Source: Sandaracinus amylolyticus
Lineage (GTDB): Bacteria > Myxococcota_A > Polyangia > Polyangiales > Sandaracinaceae
NCBI RefSeq assembly: GCF_000737325.1
Contig: NZ_CP011125.1
Location: 4,030,001-4,094,000 of the forward strand
Reading direction: 5' to 3'
Length of the DNA: 64,000 bases
Part shown: piece after piece, positions 53,764-63,204 of the stretch
Layout: every line of letters begins with the position of its first letter
How positions within the stretch are numbered: the stretch's first letter is position 1
Notes under the pieces: generated by a model
What the model saw: only the letters and a program-made list of their open reading frames with translations
What the model was told of the DNA's origin: nothing
Databases searched by the model: none
Made by a program: the position numbers and the translations under genes

Positions 53764-54339
53764 ATGGCGACCGACACCGCACCGGACCTGTTCACCCACG
53801 TCCACAAGGGAATCCGGAAGGCGCTCTTCGAGCTCGCGCTCGCGCTCGGCCGCGCCGCCGACGCGCCCGCGGCGTCACGGCCCGAGCGTGGGCTCGCGCG
53901 GGACGTCGTCCGCTTCCTCCGCCAGCACGGCGACAACGAGGACACGCTCGTGCTCCCTCTGCTCGAGACGCGCGCACCGGACGTCTTCGATCGCATGCGG
54001 CGCGCGCACGCCGAGATCGACGCGATGATCGACGCGTTCTCGACCGCGATCGACGACGCGCCGAGCTCGGCGCTCTACACGGCGGCGTGCCAGCTCACCG
54101 CGAGCTACCTCGAGCACACCCGCGTCGAGGAGCTCGAGCTCGAGCACCGGATCCGTGCGGTGGTGAGCGACGCCGAGCTCCGCGCAATCGGCGCGGCGTC
54201 GGTGACGCGCACGCCCGAGGATCAGCGGGCCATGATGACGGCGTTCGTCCTCGCGGCGATCCCGCGCGTCCAGGTCGAGGCGCACCTCGCGAAGCTGCCG
54301 CGCGAGCTCGCGTCCTCGCTTCGCGCACGCGTCGGCTGA
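53764..54339 (+). CDS. Hemerythrin HHE domain protein
   Basis: 191 residues. Four-helix domain with ligand candidates H12/H14, H55 and E59 (RQHGDNEDTLVLPLLE), H82 (AHAEID) and H118/E122 (YLEHTRVEELE), the pattern of diiron hemerythrin-like proteins that bind oxygen or nitric oxide or sense them. ATG follows gcggaggcgaacg. It lies downstream of an AraC regulator. Function in oxygen or stress sensing is inference. Confidence 0.85.
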   Translation: MATDTAPDLFTHVHKGIRKALFELALALGRAADAPAASRPERGLARDVVRFLRQHGDNEDTLVLPLLETRAPDVFDRMRRAHAEIDAMIDAFSTAIDDAPSSALYTAACQLTASYLEHTRVEELELEHRIRAVVSDAELRAIGAASVTRTPEDQRAMMTAFVLAAIPRVQVEAHLAKLPRELASSLRARVG

Positions 54340-54424
54340 GCCTCGGGTGACCGCCGACGTGCTGGATCGCCGTGACACGGTGCCGGCACGATCGCGATCG
54401 TCCGGCGGCGGCGTCAGGGCGTCG

Positions 54425-54623
54425 CGAGGCGACCGAAGTCGTCGAAGTCGATCGGACGGCCGAGAGGCGACGATCGCGATCGCCCTCGACCGATTCTGAG
54501 GCGTCGCTGGACGATCGAAGTCGTCGAAACTGGATTCTGGGTCCAGGGATGGGCAACTCGGGTCGCCGAAACTGGATTTCAGGTCCAGGAGCGACGATCG
54601 AAGTTCTCTCAGGTCGATTTCAG
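54425..54623. repeat. Degenerate repeats with CTGGA...TCCAG hairpins
   Basis: Fills most of the 308-bp gap between the hemerythrin and pcm genes. Two 17-nt hairpin units start at 54530 and 54572 (42 bp apart), each CTGGA-7 nt-TCCAG, with related sequence (cgatcgaagtcgtcgaa) before and after. Two diverged relatives flank them at about 54430 and 54594. Not coding. Confidence 0.75.
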
Positions 54624-54647
54624 CTCGAGCCCGGCCGACCGCGGCGC

Positions 54648-55283
54648 TCAGCCGGCGATCAGCGGGACGAAGCGCACCGGCTCCATGCGCGTCTCGTGGA
54701 GCGCGCCCTCGCGATCGCGCTCGACCTTCACGAGCCGCTGCTCGTCGCCGCCGACCGGCATCAGGAGACGTCCGCCGGGCGCGAGCTGATCGAGCAGCGC
54801 CGGCGGGATGCGCGGTCCACCCGCCGACACGAGGATCGCGTCGAACGGCGCGTGCTGGGAAAGGCCGCGCGTTCCGTCGCCGCGCTGCACGTGCACGTTC
54901 GCGTAGCCGAGGTGCTCGATGCACACGCGTGCCTGCTCCGCGAGCGAGGCGATGCGCTCGAGCGCCCACACCTCGCGCGCGCACTTGCCGAGCAGCGCCG
55001 CCGCGTAGCCCGAACCCGCGCCGATCTCGAGCACCTTCTCGTCGCCGCGCAGATCGAGCGCCGCGAGCATCGCCGCGACGACGTAGGGCTGCGAGATCGT
55101 CTGGTCCTCGCCGATCGGCAGCGGCCCGTCGGCGTACGCGCTCGCGCGCTGCGCGGGCGCGACGAACTCCTCGCGCGGCACCGCGCGCATCGCGGTGATC
55201 ACGCGGATGTCGAGCACGCCGCGCCCGAGGATCTGGGCGCGCACCATGCGCTCGCGCGCGTCGTGGAAGGCGTCGGGGCTCAT
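54648..55283 (-). CDS. pcm: Protein-L-isoaspartate O-methyltransferase
   Basis: 211 residues, the usual length. RMVRAQILGRGVLD and VPREEF near the N-terminus, SQPYVVAAMLAAL, SAM-binding EIGAGSGYAAALLG, then GDGTRGLSQHAPFDAILVSA. It methylates L-isoaspartyl residues in damaged proteins to start their repair. 6 bp after the alcohol dehydrogenase gene, same strand, so probably one operon. Confidence 0.95.
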   Translation of the reverse strand: MSPDAFHDARERMVRAQILGRGVLDIRVITAMRAVPREEFVAPAQRASAYADGPLPIGEDQTISQPYVVAAMLAALDLRGDEKVLEIGAGSGYAAALLGKCAREVWALERIASLAEQARVCIEHLGYANVHVQRGDGTRGLSQHAPFDAILVSAGGPRIPPALLDQLAPGGRLLMPVGGDEQRLVKVERDREGALHETRMEPVRFVPLIAG

Positions 55284-55289
55284 GCGTGC

Positions 55290-56297
55290 TCATTGGAGCA
55301 CGACCACCGCGGCGCCGCGCACCGCGTCGTGCTTCAGCGCGATCAGCGCGTCGTTCACGCCTTCGAACGGGTAGCGCTGGACGTGGGTGCGCACCGGGAG
55401 CGCAGCGGCCTCGCCGAGGAACGCGCGGCCGTCGTCGCGCGTGTTGTTCGCGACGCTGCGGATCACGCGCTCGCGGTCGATGCGCGAGTACGGGAGCGAC
55501 GGGATGTCGCTCATGTGGATCCCGCCGAGGACCAGCGTGCCGCCCGGCTCGAGATGCGCGAGCGCCGCGGGGACGATCTCGCCCGCGGGCGCAAACACGA
55601 TCGCGGCGTCGAGCGGTACCGGCGGCGCGTCGAGCGTGTCGCCGACCCACGACGCGCCGAGCACGCGCGCGAGCGCTTGGTGGCGCGCGCGATCGCGCGT
55701 GCACACGAAGACCTCGGCGCCACGGCCTCGCGCGATCTGGATCGCGACGTGACCTGCTGCGCCGAAGCCGTAGATGCCGAGGCGCGCGCCGTCCCATCGC
55801 TCGATGCCGGTCGTGCGCAGGCATCGATGGCCGATGATCCCCGCGCAGAGCAGCGGTGCGGCCGCGAGATCGTCGAAGCGATCGGGGATCGGGTAGACGA
55901 AGTCGGCGGGCGCGATCGTGTGCTCGGCGAACCCGCCGTCGACGGTCCATCCCGTGAAGTCGGCGCGCTCGCAGAGGTTCTCGCGCCCGCGCACGCAGAA
56001 GCGACAGCCACCGCAGGTGCGATGCAGCCACGCGACACCGACGCGCGCGCCGCGCATCGTCGCGTCGACGTCGGGGCCGATCGCGTCGACGACGCCGACG
56101 ATCTGATGGCCCGGCGTGATTCGAGGCCGACGCGCGGGGAGCTCGCCTTCGACGACGTGGAGATCGGTGCGGCAGACGCCGCACGCGCGGACCTTCACGC
56201 GCACTTCGCCGCGACCGGGCTCGGGCGTGGGCACGTCGCGCGCGTGCAGCGGACGATCGAGCACGGGCGCGGCGTGGTCGAGGACGAAGGCGCGCAT
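55290..56297 (-). CDS. Zinc-dependent alcohol dehydrogenase family protein
   Basis: 335 residues. MDR fold: catalytic-zinc Cys39 in [11 protein letters not shown]64 in TPGHQIVG (Gln in place of the usual Glu), structural-zinc cysteines in [18 protein letters not shown], and nucleotide fold [14 protein letters not shown]. It should oxidise an alcohol or reduce an aldehyde with NAD(P). Start ATG 56297 begins [10 protein letters not shown]. Divergent from the lipoprotein gene at 56353 and upstream of pcm in the same operon. Confidence 0.9.
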   Translation of the reverse strand: MRAFVLDHAAPVLDRPLHARDVPTPEPGRGEVRVKVRACGVCRTDLHVVEGELPARRPRITPGHQIVGVVDAIGPDVDATMRGARVGVAWLHRTCGGCRFCVRGRENLCERADFTGWTVDGGFAEHTIAPADFVYPIPDRFDDLAAAPLLCAGIIGHRCLRTTGIERWDGARLGIYGFGAAGHVAIQIARGRGAEVFVCTRDRARHQALARVLGASWVGDTLDAPPVPLDAAIVFAPAGEIVPAALAHLEPGGTLVLGGIHMSDIPSLPYSRIDRERVIRSVANNTRDDGRAFLGEAAALPVRTHVQRYPFEGVNDALIALKHDAVRGAAVVVLQ

Positions 56298-56352
56298 GAT
56301 CGATTCAAGTAGGCGCCTCGGGAGTGGCATCCTCGTGCTCACGAGGTGGACG

Positions 56353-56979
56353 ATGCGCGTGCGGACGATCGCGGTCTGGCTGGTGCTCGCTGTCGCGTGC
56401 AGCGAATCGCACGAGGGTGGCGACGACGCGGGCTCGACCGCGATGGACGCGAGCGCGCGCGTGGACGCGAGCGCGCGCGCGGACTCCGGTGCTCGTCCCG
56501 ACGCGAGCGTGTCCGGCGAGTGCGACGTGCCGTCGGAGTGCGTGCTCCTGCCCGAGAGCTGCTGCGGCACGTGCGGCGCGCCCACGCCCGACGACATGAT
56601 CGCGGTGCACCGCGACGACGTGGACGAGCACCAGGCGATGGCATGCGCGGATCCCGTCGCGTGCCCGGGCTGCGTGATGGAGCTCGACCCGTACTTGATC
56701 GCGACGTGCCGCGCGGGCGAGTGCGTCGCGCTCGATCTGCACGTCGAAGCGCTCACCGAGTGCACGGGCGACGACGAGTGCACGCTCGCGCCCGCGCAGT
56801 GCTGCGCGTGCGGCTTGCTCGGCGTCGGCGAGACGATCGCGTTCAACCCGGAGCGCGGCTCGCTGAACGCGCTGGTGTGCGATCCCGTGCTGACGTGCCC
56901 GCCGTGCGCGCCGGTGTTCGAGGGCCTCGAAGCGCGCTGCGAGAGCGGGCGCTGCATCGTCGCGACGACCGGCGGGTGA
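56353..56979 (+). CDS. Cys-rich lipoprotein
   Basis: 208 residues. Lipobox LVLAVAC near residue 16, then an Asp/Ala/Ser-rich linker and two repeats of a Cys-rich module ([19 protein letters not shown] and [18 protein letters not shown]), each ending in CRAGEC or CESGRC. A surface lipoprotein of the type common in Polyangia; function unknown. ATG has an aggtgg site upstream. Confidence 0.8.
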   Translation: MRVRTIAVWLVLAVACSESHEGGDDAGSTAMDASARVDASARADSGARPDASVSGECDVPSECVLLPESCCGTCGAPTPDDMIAVHRDDVDEHQAMACADPVACPGCVMELDPYLIATCRAGECVALDLHVEALTECTGDDECTLAPAQCCACGLLGVGETIAFNPERGSLNALVCDPVLTCPPCAPVFEGLEARCESGRCIVATTGG

Positions 56980-57030
56980 GCGCGCATCGAGGTCCGAAAG
57001 CGGCCGGATGCGGGCGCACGTTCGCGCTAC

Positions 57031-57840
57031 GTGCACCGCATGACGAGCACACAGCGTGATCTCGCGCGGACGTTTCGCGCGCTCCACCACGGGCGGGACC
57101 TGCTGGTCCTGCCGAACGCATGGGACGCCGGCAGTGCGCGTCTCGTCGAGCAATGCGGCGCGGCTGCGATCGCGACGAGCAGCGCCGCGATGTCGTGGGC
57201 GCACGGCGTGCCCGACGGAGAGCACCTCGAGGTCGACGTGCTCGTGTCGACCGTGCGCGAGATCGTGCGCGCGGTGCGCATCCCGGTGAGCGTCGACGTG
57301 GAGCGCGGCTACGGGAACGTGCCCGAGCTGATCGACGCGGTGATCGACGCGGGCGCGATCGGGATCAACCTCGAGGACGGAAGCGATGCGCCCGACGTGC
57401 TCGCCCGCAAGATCGATGCGGCGCGCGAGGTCGCGGCGCGGCGCGGGGTCGAGCTCTTCGTGAACGCGCGCACCGACGTGTACCTGCGCGGGCTCGTGCC
57501 GAGCGATCACGCGGTCGACGAGGTGATCCGCCGCGGCACGGCCTACGTCGCCGCGGGGTGCGACGGGCTCTTCGTGCCGCGGCTCGTCGACGCTGCGCAC
57601 ATCGCGGCGATCGCGGCCGCGGCGCGCGCTCCGCTGAACGTGCTCGCGATGCCCGAGCGCGCGCCGATGAGCGAGCTCCACGCGCTCGGCGTGCGCCGCG
57701 TGAGCGTGGGGACGGGGCTCGCGCAGGCCGCGCTCGCGACGGTGCGCAGGGCGACGACGGAGCTGCTCGGGCACCGGACGTCCGCGATGTTCGCGGAGCG
57801 GATCCCGGTGCCCGAGCTCAACGCGCTCTTCGCGCGCTGA
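57031..57840 (+). CDS. Isocitrate lyase/PEP mutase superfamily enzyme
   Basis: 269 residues from GTG 57031; ATG 57040, which follows TACGTG by 6 nt, is equally likely. TIM-barrel motifs: LVLPNAWDAGSAR, AIATSSAAMSWAHG, VSVDVERGYGN (metal-binding Asp/Glu), GINLEDG, FVNARTDVYLRG. The KKCGH active-site loop of true isocitrate lyases is absent, so it is more like oxaloacetate decarboxylase, 2-methylisocitrate lyase or phosphonopyruvate enzymes. The substrate is open. Its stop and the valS stop together form TGATCA. Confidence 0.85.
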   Translation: MHRMTSTQRDLARTFRALHHGRDLLVLPNAWDAGSARLVEQCGAAAIATSSAAMSWAHGVPDGEHLEVDVLVSTVREIVRAVRIPVSVDVERGYGNVPELIDAVIDAGAIGINLEDGSDAPDVLARKIDAAREVAARRGVELFVNARTDVYLRGLVPSDHAVDEVIRRGTAYVAAGCDGLFVPRLVDAAHIAAIAAAARAPLNVLAMPERAPMSELHALGVRRVSVGTGLAQAALATVRRATTELLGHRTSAMFAERIPVPELNALFAR

Positions 57841-60543
57841 TCAGGTCGCTTCCTTCGGCTCCTTCGGCGCGATCGCGATCTCGCCGATCTCGAAGCCGTC
57901 GCCGGGGCGCGTGACGATGCGATGCGACTTCACGCGCGCGCTCGCGAGCACGTCGTCGAGCACGCTGTTCACGCGCCCCGCCGTCTCCTCGTTCATGCGC
58001 AGCTCGAGCTGATCGACCACGCGTCCGACGCTCGCGCCGCGCTCGGTCTTCGCCTTGTTGATCGCGGTGAGCGCGTCGATCGCGCACTGCAGCGCGCCCG
58101 CGTCGCTCGGCATCCCGACGTCGCCGAGCTCCGCGATGGTCGGCCACGGCGCGCGGTGGATGCTCGCGTGCCCGCTCTCCTCCGCGAAGGCCCAGCTCCA
58201 GACCTCTTCCGTGATGTACGGGAGCGCCGGCGCGAAGAGGCGCAGCAGCACGTTCAGTCCGAGCCGCAGCGTCGCGACCGCGCTGGTGCGGCCCGCCGCA
58301 TCACCCACGTCACCGCGCGCGCGGATCTTCGCGAGCTCGAGGTACGTGTCGGTGAAGCGCGACCAGAAGAACTGCTCGGTCGCGTGCAGCGCGCCCGCGT
58401 AGTCGAATTCCGCGAAGCTCGCGCTCGTCGACTCGATCAGCGCGCGCAGCTCGGCGACGAACGCGCGATCGAGCTCGTGGGTGATCCCGAGCCCGCTCGC
58501 GGGCGCGTCCGCGCTCTGCTGCAGGACGAACTTGCCCGCGTTGAAGAGCTTCGTGACGAGGCGCTTGCCCTCGAGGCCGGAGCGCCACTTCTTCGTCTTG
58601 ATCTCCTGCTCGCTCGCGAACGCGGTGTCGGTGCCGAGCCGCGCGCTCACGGCCCAGTGGCGCACCGCGTCCGCGGTGTAGTCCTCGATGAGCGGGACGG
58701 GCGTGACCGCGTTGCCCTTCGACTTGCTGATCTTCTTGCGGTCGGGATCGAGGATCCAGCCGCTGATCGCGACGTGGTGCCAGGGCACCGTGCCCTCGTG
58801 GAGGAGCGCCTTCGCGATCGTGTAGAACGCCCAGGTCCGGATGATCTCGTGGCTCTGCGGGCGCAGATCCGCGGGGAAGAGCTTCGCGTGGCGATCGGGC
58901 TCGAGCAGCCAGCGCGAGCCGATCTCCGGCGTCAGCGACGACGTGAACCAGGTGTCGAACACGTCGGGATCGCCGGTGAAGCCGCCCGGCTGGTTGCGCT
59001 GCGACTCGTCGTAGCCCTTCGGCGCGTGCGAGAGCGGATCGACCGGCAGCTGCTCGCGCGACGGCAGGATGGGGCGGTCGTAGTCGACGGCGCCGTCGGC
59101 GCCGATCGGATACCAGCAGGGGATCGGCACGCCGAAGTAGCGCTGCCGCGACACGCACCAGTCGAGCCCGAGGTTCTCCGTCCAGTTGCGATAGCGCGAG
59201 CGCATGAACTCGGGGTGCCACTGGATCGCGTCGCCCTTCTCGAGCAGCGCGTCCTTCTGCGCCATCAGCTTCACGAACCACTGGCGCGAGATGACGAGCT
59301 CGAGCGGGCGATCGCCCTTCTCGTAGTGCTTCACCGCGTGCTGGATCGGCTTGGGATCACCCTGGAGCGGCGCGCCGCGGCCGGTCGCGGAAGCCGAAGG
59401 ATCCTTCAGCTTCTCCACGACGAGCTTCTGCGCCTGGGTGACGTTCTTGCCGACGAGCTCGGCGTACGCCGCGTTCGCCGCGTCGGGATCGAGCGAGGGG
59501 AACTCGTCGGTGCCGAAGGTGACCGGGCGCAGCCGTCCGTCGCGCTGCACGATCACGCGCAGCGCGAGGCCCTGCTCGCGCCACCACTGCACGTCGGTCT
59601 GATCGCCGAACGTGCAGACCATCAGGATGCCGGTGCCCTTCTTCGGATCCGCGAGCTCGCTCGGGAAGATCGGGACGGGCGCCTTGAAGATCGGGGTGAT
59701 CGCGCGCTTACCGAAGAGGTTCTTGAAGCGCTCGTCGTCGGGGTGCGCGGTCACCGCGACGCACGCCGGCAGGAGCTCGGGGCGCGTCGTCGCGATCACG
59801 AAGCGATCGTCGCTGCCCTCGACGCCGAACTCGATCTGGTGGAACGCGCCGGGCTTGTCGCGATCCTCCATCTCGGCCTGCGCGACCGCGGTCTGGAAGT
59901 CGACGTCCCAGAAGGTCGGCGCCTCGATGCTGTAGAGGTGGTTCTTCTCGAAGAGGTCGAGGAACGAGAGCTGCGCGAGCGTGCGCGAGCGGTCGTCGAT
60001 CGTCGCGTAGGTCTGCGTCCAGTCGACGCTGAGCCCGATGCGGCGGAAGAGCTCCTCGAACTTCTTCTCGTCCTCGTGGGTGACGCGCTGACAGAGCTCG
60101 ATGAACGCGCGGCGCGACACGATCGCGGGGCGCTCCTTCTTCGACTTCTCTTCGCTCGCCTGCTCGAGGCTCGCCGCGAACGCCTCGCCCTCGTAGGGCA
60201 GCGCGGGATCGCAGCGCACGTGGAAGTAGTTCTGGACGCGACGCTCGGTGGGCAGGCCGTTGTCGTCCCAGCCCATCGGGTAGAAGACGTTCATCCCGCG
60301 CATGCGGCGCTGGCGCACCAGGATGTCGGTCTGCGTGTACGAGAACACGTGACCGACGTGGAGCGAGCCCGAGACCGTCGGGGGCGGCGTGTCGACGACG
60401 AAGGTCTCGTCGCGGCCGCGCGAGGGGTCCCAGCGGTAGATGCCCGCCTTCTCCCAGACACCGTCCCAGCGCGCCTCGGCGGCGCCGGCGTCGAAGTGGG
60501 GAGGAAGCGTCTCGGGATCGATGGTGCGGAAGGGCTTGCTCAT
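57841..60543 (-). CDS. valS: Valyl-tRNA synthetase
   Basis: 900 residues from ATG 60543. Class I motifs HVGH (62-65, the HIGH box) and KISKSKGN (near 606, the KMSKS box). Editing domain with VIATTRPELLPACVAVTAHP, and a C-terminal anticodon domain. Extra residues relative to common ValS lie in the middle, and the C-terminal coiled coil is short. It attaches valine to tRNA-Val. Downstream of a response-regulator gene on the same strand (69 bp). Confidence 0.96.
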   Translation of the reverse strand: MSKPFRTIDPETLPPHFDAGAAEARWDGVWEKAGIYRWDPSRGRDETFVVDTPPPTVSGSLHVGHVFSYTQTDILVRQRRMRGMNVFYPMGWDDNGLPTERRVQNYFHVRCDPALPYEGEAFAASLEQASEEKSKKERPAIVSRRAFIELCQRVTHEDEKKFEELFRRIGLSVDWTQTYATIDDRSRTLAQLSFLDLFEKNHLYSIEAPTFWDVDFQTAVAQAEMEDRDKPGAFHQIEFGVEGSDDRFVIATTRPELLPACVAVTAHPDDERFKNLFGKRAITPIFKAPVPIFPSELADPKKGTGILMVCTFGDQTDVQWWREQGLALRVIVQRDGRLRPVTFGTDEFPSLDPDAANAAYAELVGKNVTQAQKLVVEKLKDPSASATGRGAPLQGDPKPIQHAVKHYEKGDRPLELVISRQWFVKLMAQKDALLEKGDAIQWHPEFMRSRYRNWTENLGLDWCVSRQRYFGVPIPCWYPIGADGAVDYDRPILPSREQLPVDPLSHAPKGYDESQRNQPGGFTGDPDVFDTWFTSSLTPEIGSRWLLEPDRHAKLFPADLRPQSHEIIRTWAFYTIAKALLHEGTVPWHHVAISGWILDPDRKKISKSKGNAVTPVPLIEDYTADAVRHWAVSARLGTDTAFASEQEIKTKKWRSGLEGKRLVTKLFNAGKFVLQQSADAPASGLGITHELDRAFVAELRALIESTSASFAEFDYAGALHATEQFFWSRFTDTYLELAKIRARGDVGDAAGRTSAVATLRLGLNVLLRLFAPALPYITEEVWSWAFAEESGHASIHRAPWPTIAELGDVGMPSDAGALQCAIDALTAINKAKTERGASVGRVVDQLELRMNEETAGRVNSVLDDVLASARVKSHRIVTRPGDGFEIGEIAIAPKEPKEAT

Positions 60544-60612
60544 GCGCGTGCTCGTGTGCGCTCCGAATGCCATCGGAGCGGACGCGACGCATAGCACGCG
60601 CGCGCGCAGCGA

Positions 60613-61572
60613 TCAGGACGTGAGCCGACGGATCTCTTCGCGGATGATCGTCTCCGCGAGATCGGGGACCACTTCCCACACCACGCGCTCGATCACCTCG
60701 CGCGAGAGCGCGAGCACGCCCTGCACCTGATCGGGCGTGAGGCCCATGCCCTCGAGCTTGCCGGCCATCTCGCCGTTCGCCGCGGTCGCCGCGGTCGCGG
60801 CGGCAGCGGGCGCCGCCGGACGCGCCATCACGGGCGCTGCGGGCGCGGGCGCCGGCGTGGGCGCGGAAGACATGAGCGCGTCGTCGTCGGCGAGCTCGAG
60901 CGCGGGCTTGCGCGCCGACACCGGGCCGGGCACGGGCGCGGCCGCGGGGATCGGTGCAGGACGCGCAGGCGCGACGGGCGCGACCGGCGCGGCGGTCGCG
61001 GGACGCGCGCCCGAGGTGGCGGGCGGGCCGAAGGCGACGGTCGCGCGCTGCTGCGGCGGACGCTGGGCCGGCGGCGCGACGACGCCGGGCACGCCGGGCG
61101 ACGGCGGGCGCGGAGGCGAGGGCGCGGCCACGGGCGCCGCCGGCGCCGCAGGGCGCGGCGCGGCGGGTGCGGCGGCGACGGGACGGGCGGCCGCTGCGGC
61201 GCGCGGACGGCCGAGCACGTCGCGCACCTTGTCGAGGAGCGCCTGCGTCTCGAACGGCTTCAGCACGTGATCGTCGACGCCGGCCTGACGGCCCTTCTCG
61301 GCGTCGTAGGGCGAGTGCTGGCTCGCGAGCACCACGACGGCGACGTTCTGGGTCGCGGGGTTCGCGCGCAGCGCGCGCGCGACCTCGTAGCCGTCGGTGC
61401 CGCTCATCGACACGTCCGCGAGCACGAGATCCACGCCCTGCTCGGTGGCCCAGCGGATCGCCGCGTCTCCGTCGTCCACGGTCGAGATCGACGTCGACGG
61501 ATCGCCTCCGAACGTCATCTCGAGGATGCGGCGCATCGTCACGCTGTCGTCGACGCCCAGGATCTTCGGCAA
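60613..61572 (-). CDS. Response regulator with Pro/Ala linker and helical tail
   Basis: 319 residues from TTG 61572, chosen because GGAGG lies 5 nt before it; GTG 61590 is an alternative. Receiver domain at 1-120: D8-D9 pair in GVDDSVTM, phospho-acceptor D53 in VLADVSMSGTDG, Lys in VLKPFETQ. A 110-residue Pro/Ala/Val linker follows, then a short helical end (LTPDQVQGVLALSREVIERV and ETIIREEIRRLTS) like the C-terminal helix of several Myxococcota regulators. No DNA-binding domain, so it probably acts by protein contact. A promoter lies at 61620-61649. Confidence 0.85.
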   Translation of the reverse strand: MPKILGVDDSVTMRRILEMTFGGDPSTSISTVDDGDAAIRWATEQGVDLVLADVSMSGTDGYEVARALRANPATQNVAVVVLASQHSPYDAEKGRQAGVDDHVLKPFETQALLDKVRDVLGRPRAAAAARPVAAAPAAPRPAAPAAPVAAPSPPRPPSPGVPGVVAPPAQRPPQQRATVAFGPPATSGARPATAAPVAPVAPARPAPIPAAAPVPGPVSARKPALELADDDALMSSAPTPAPAPAAPVMARPAAPAAAATAATAANGEMAGKLEGMGLTPDQVQGVLALSREVIERVVWEVVPDLAETIIREEIRRLTS

Positions 61573-61619
61573 GCGAGCCTCCGAGAGCACACGAGAAGCG
61601 ACGAGCTGTCGCCGCGACT

Positions 61620-61649
61620 TGGATACGACCGTTTCGGCCTCGGGGTCAA
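61620..61649 (-). promoter_or_regulatory. Sigma-70 type promoter of the response regulator gene
   Basis: On the minus strand TTGACC (61649-61644), 18-bp spacer, TATCCA (61625-61620), 47 nt before TTG 61572. Confidence 0.5.
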
Positions 61650-61737
61650 GAACGCAGCGTGCACGGGCGTTTGCGCGCCGTCGGGGGGCGCGAATGGAGT
61701 TGCGGAGGGGCGCGCCCCGTCGTACCTCGCGCCCGCC

Positions 61738-62343
61738 GTGACCACGCCGCCTCCGATTCGCTACGGACTGATGGCGCGCACCGTGCCCGACGGGGACGTC
61801 GATCTGCGCACCCTCGTGCCCGGCGAGGGCCCGCTCGAGCTCGAGATCGGGTTCGGCCGCGGGCGCTTCCTGATGGAGCGCGCGCGGGCCGCACCGGGGT
61901 CGCGGATCATCGGGATGGAGATCAAGGCGAAGTGGGCGCACCTCGTCGAGGAGCGCCGGGCGCGCGAGGGGATCACGAATGCGGTCGCGCTGCGCGCCGA
62001 CGCGCGAGCCGTGCTCCCGCGGTGCGGGCCCGACGGATGTCTCGCGCGGGTGTTCGTGCTGTTCCCGGATCCGTGGTGGAAGAAGCGCCACGAGAAGCGG
62101 AAGGTGGTCGACGAGACGTTCCTCGATCACGTCGCGCGGCTGCTCGCGCCGGGCGGCGAGCTCTTCGTGGAGAGCGACGTCGAGGATCGCGCCGAGGGCA
62201 TGCGCGAGCGCATCGCGGCGCAGGGCTCGTTCGTGATCGAGCCGTGCGAGGCGAACCCGTATGGGGCGCGCTCGAACCGCGAGGTCCGCGCCGACGAGGA
62301 CGGGCTGCCGATCTACCGCGTGCTCGGTCGCAAGCGCGCCTGA
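61738..62343 (+). CDS. trmB: tRNA (guanine-N7-)-methyltransferase
   Basis: 201 residues from GTG 61738 (ATG 61771 is possible). SAM-binding LELEIGFGRGRFL, then GMEIKAKWAHL, and the signature FVLFPDPWWKKRHEKRKVV. It methylates G46 in the variable loop of many tRNAs. Divergent from the response-regulator gene; the converging membrane-protein gene stops 3 bp away. Confidence 0.95.
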   Translation: MTTPPPIRYGLMARTVPDGDVDLRTLVPGEGPLELEIGFGRGRFLMERARAAPGSRIIGMEIKAKWAHLVEERRAREGITNAVALRADARAVLPRCGPDGCLARVFVLFPDPWWKKRHEKRKVVDETFLDHVARLLAPGGELFVESDVEDRAEGMRERIAAQGSFVIEPCEANPYGARSNREVRADEDGLPIYRVLGRKRA

Positions 62344-62346
62344 CGA

Positions 62347-63141
62347 TCAGAACGACGCACGCGTGAGCGCGGACGCACACGCGTGCAGCGCGATCACGAT
62401 CGCGAGCACGGTGGACCAGCGGAAGCGCGAGGGCGCGCTCGTCGACGGGGCTCGCACCGGGCGCAGGCGGGACCACGCGATCGGCGCGGCCAGCGCGAGG
62501 GCGGGGAGGGCGGCGATCGTCCAGAGCACGGCCTGGATCGGACCCAGGATCTCGCGCCCCCAGCGCGCCTCGACGCACGCGCCCACGATGGCGAGCGCGG
62601 CGACCGCGATGCCGAGCAGCACGCCGGCCGCGCGCAACCGCAGCACCAGCAGCGCCGAGGCGACCAGCCCGGACGCGATCACGATCGACACCACGCCCTC
62701 GACTTGATCGGACGAGCTCGAGATCGTTCCCACCGCGAGGACTCCTTGGACCATCGCGACTGCGAACGACGCGGTGGTCGCGGCGAGGAATGCGCGACGA
62801 TAGGCGATGGGCTCGAAGCCCGCGGCGCTCGCGCGAGACTCGTGCGCGTGGGCGCCGAGCGCAGCGAGCGCGACTGCGCCGAGCAGCGTCACCCCCGCCG
62901 CCTCGGCTCGGCCGCCCAGGATCGCGACCAGCCCCGCGAGCACGACGTGGAGCCACGCCACCGCGCGCACCGCCACGTGAGCGCCGAGCCACGGCGCGTG
63001 ACACGCGAACGCCGCGAGCGCCGGGCACGCGACGAAGAGCGCGTCCGTCGCGCGCCATTCGTACCGGACGTTGCACGCATGCAACGCGGCGAGGGCGAGG
63101 AACGCGAGCGAGGCGATCGACGGGCGGATGCGCGCTTTCAT
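62347..63141 (-). CDS. Hypothetical multi-pass membrane protein
   Basis: 264 residues, about seven hydrophobic segments, mostly Ala/Val/Leu, no charged motif or known signature. MKARIRPSIA start. It lies downstream of the sigma-factor gene on the same strand (63 bp), so it may be an anti-sigma or target gene; this is inference. AATGCT 6 nt before the ATG resembles the leaderless pattern. Confidence 0.65.
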   Translation of the reverse strand: MKARIRPSIASLAFLALAALHACNVRYEWRATDALFVACPALAAFACHAPWLGAHVAVRAVAWLHVVLAGLVAILGGRAEAAGVTLLGAVALAALGAHAHESRASAAGFEPIAYRRAFLAATTASFAVAMVQGVLAVGTISSSSDQVEGVVSIVIASGLVASALLVLRLRAAGVLLGIAVAALAIVGACVEARWGREILGPIQAVLWTIAALPALALAAPIAWSRLRPVRAPSTSAPSRFRWSTVLAIVIALHACASALTRASF

Positions 63142-63204
63142 CCGACGAGCATTGCGCGCGAGATCGGGCGTGCTCTTCTCGACGCCGAGGAGATTTCGTG
63201 GCGG

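Noticed and set aside
57031-57840. True isocitrate lyase
   Set aside because: Too short and lacks the KKCGH catalytic loop.
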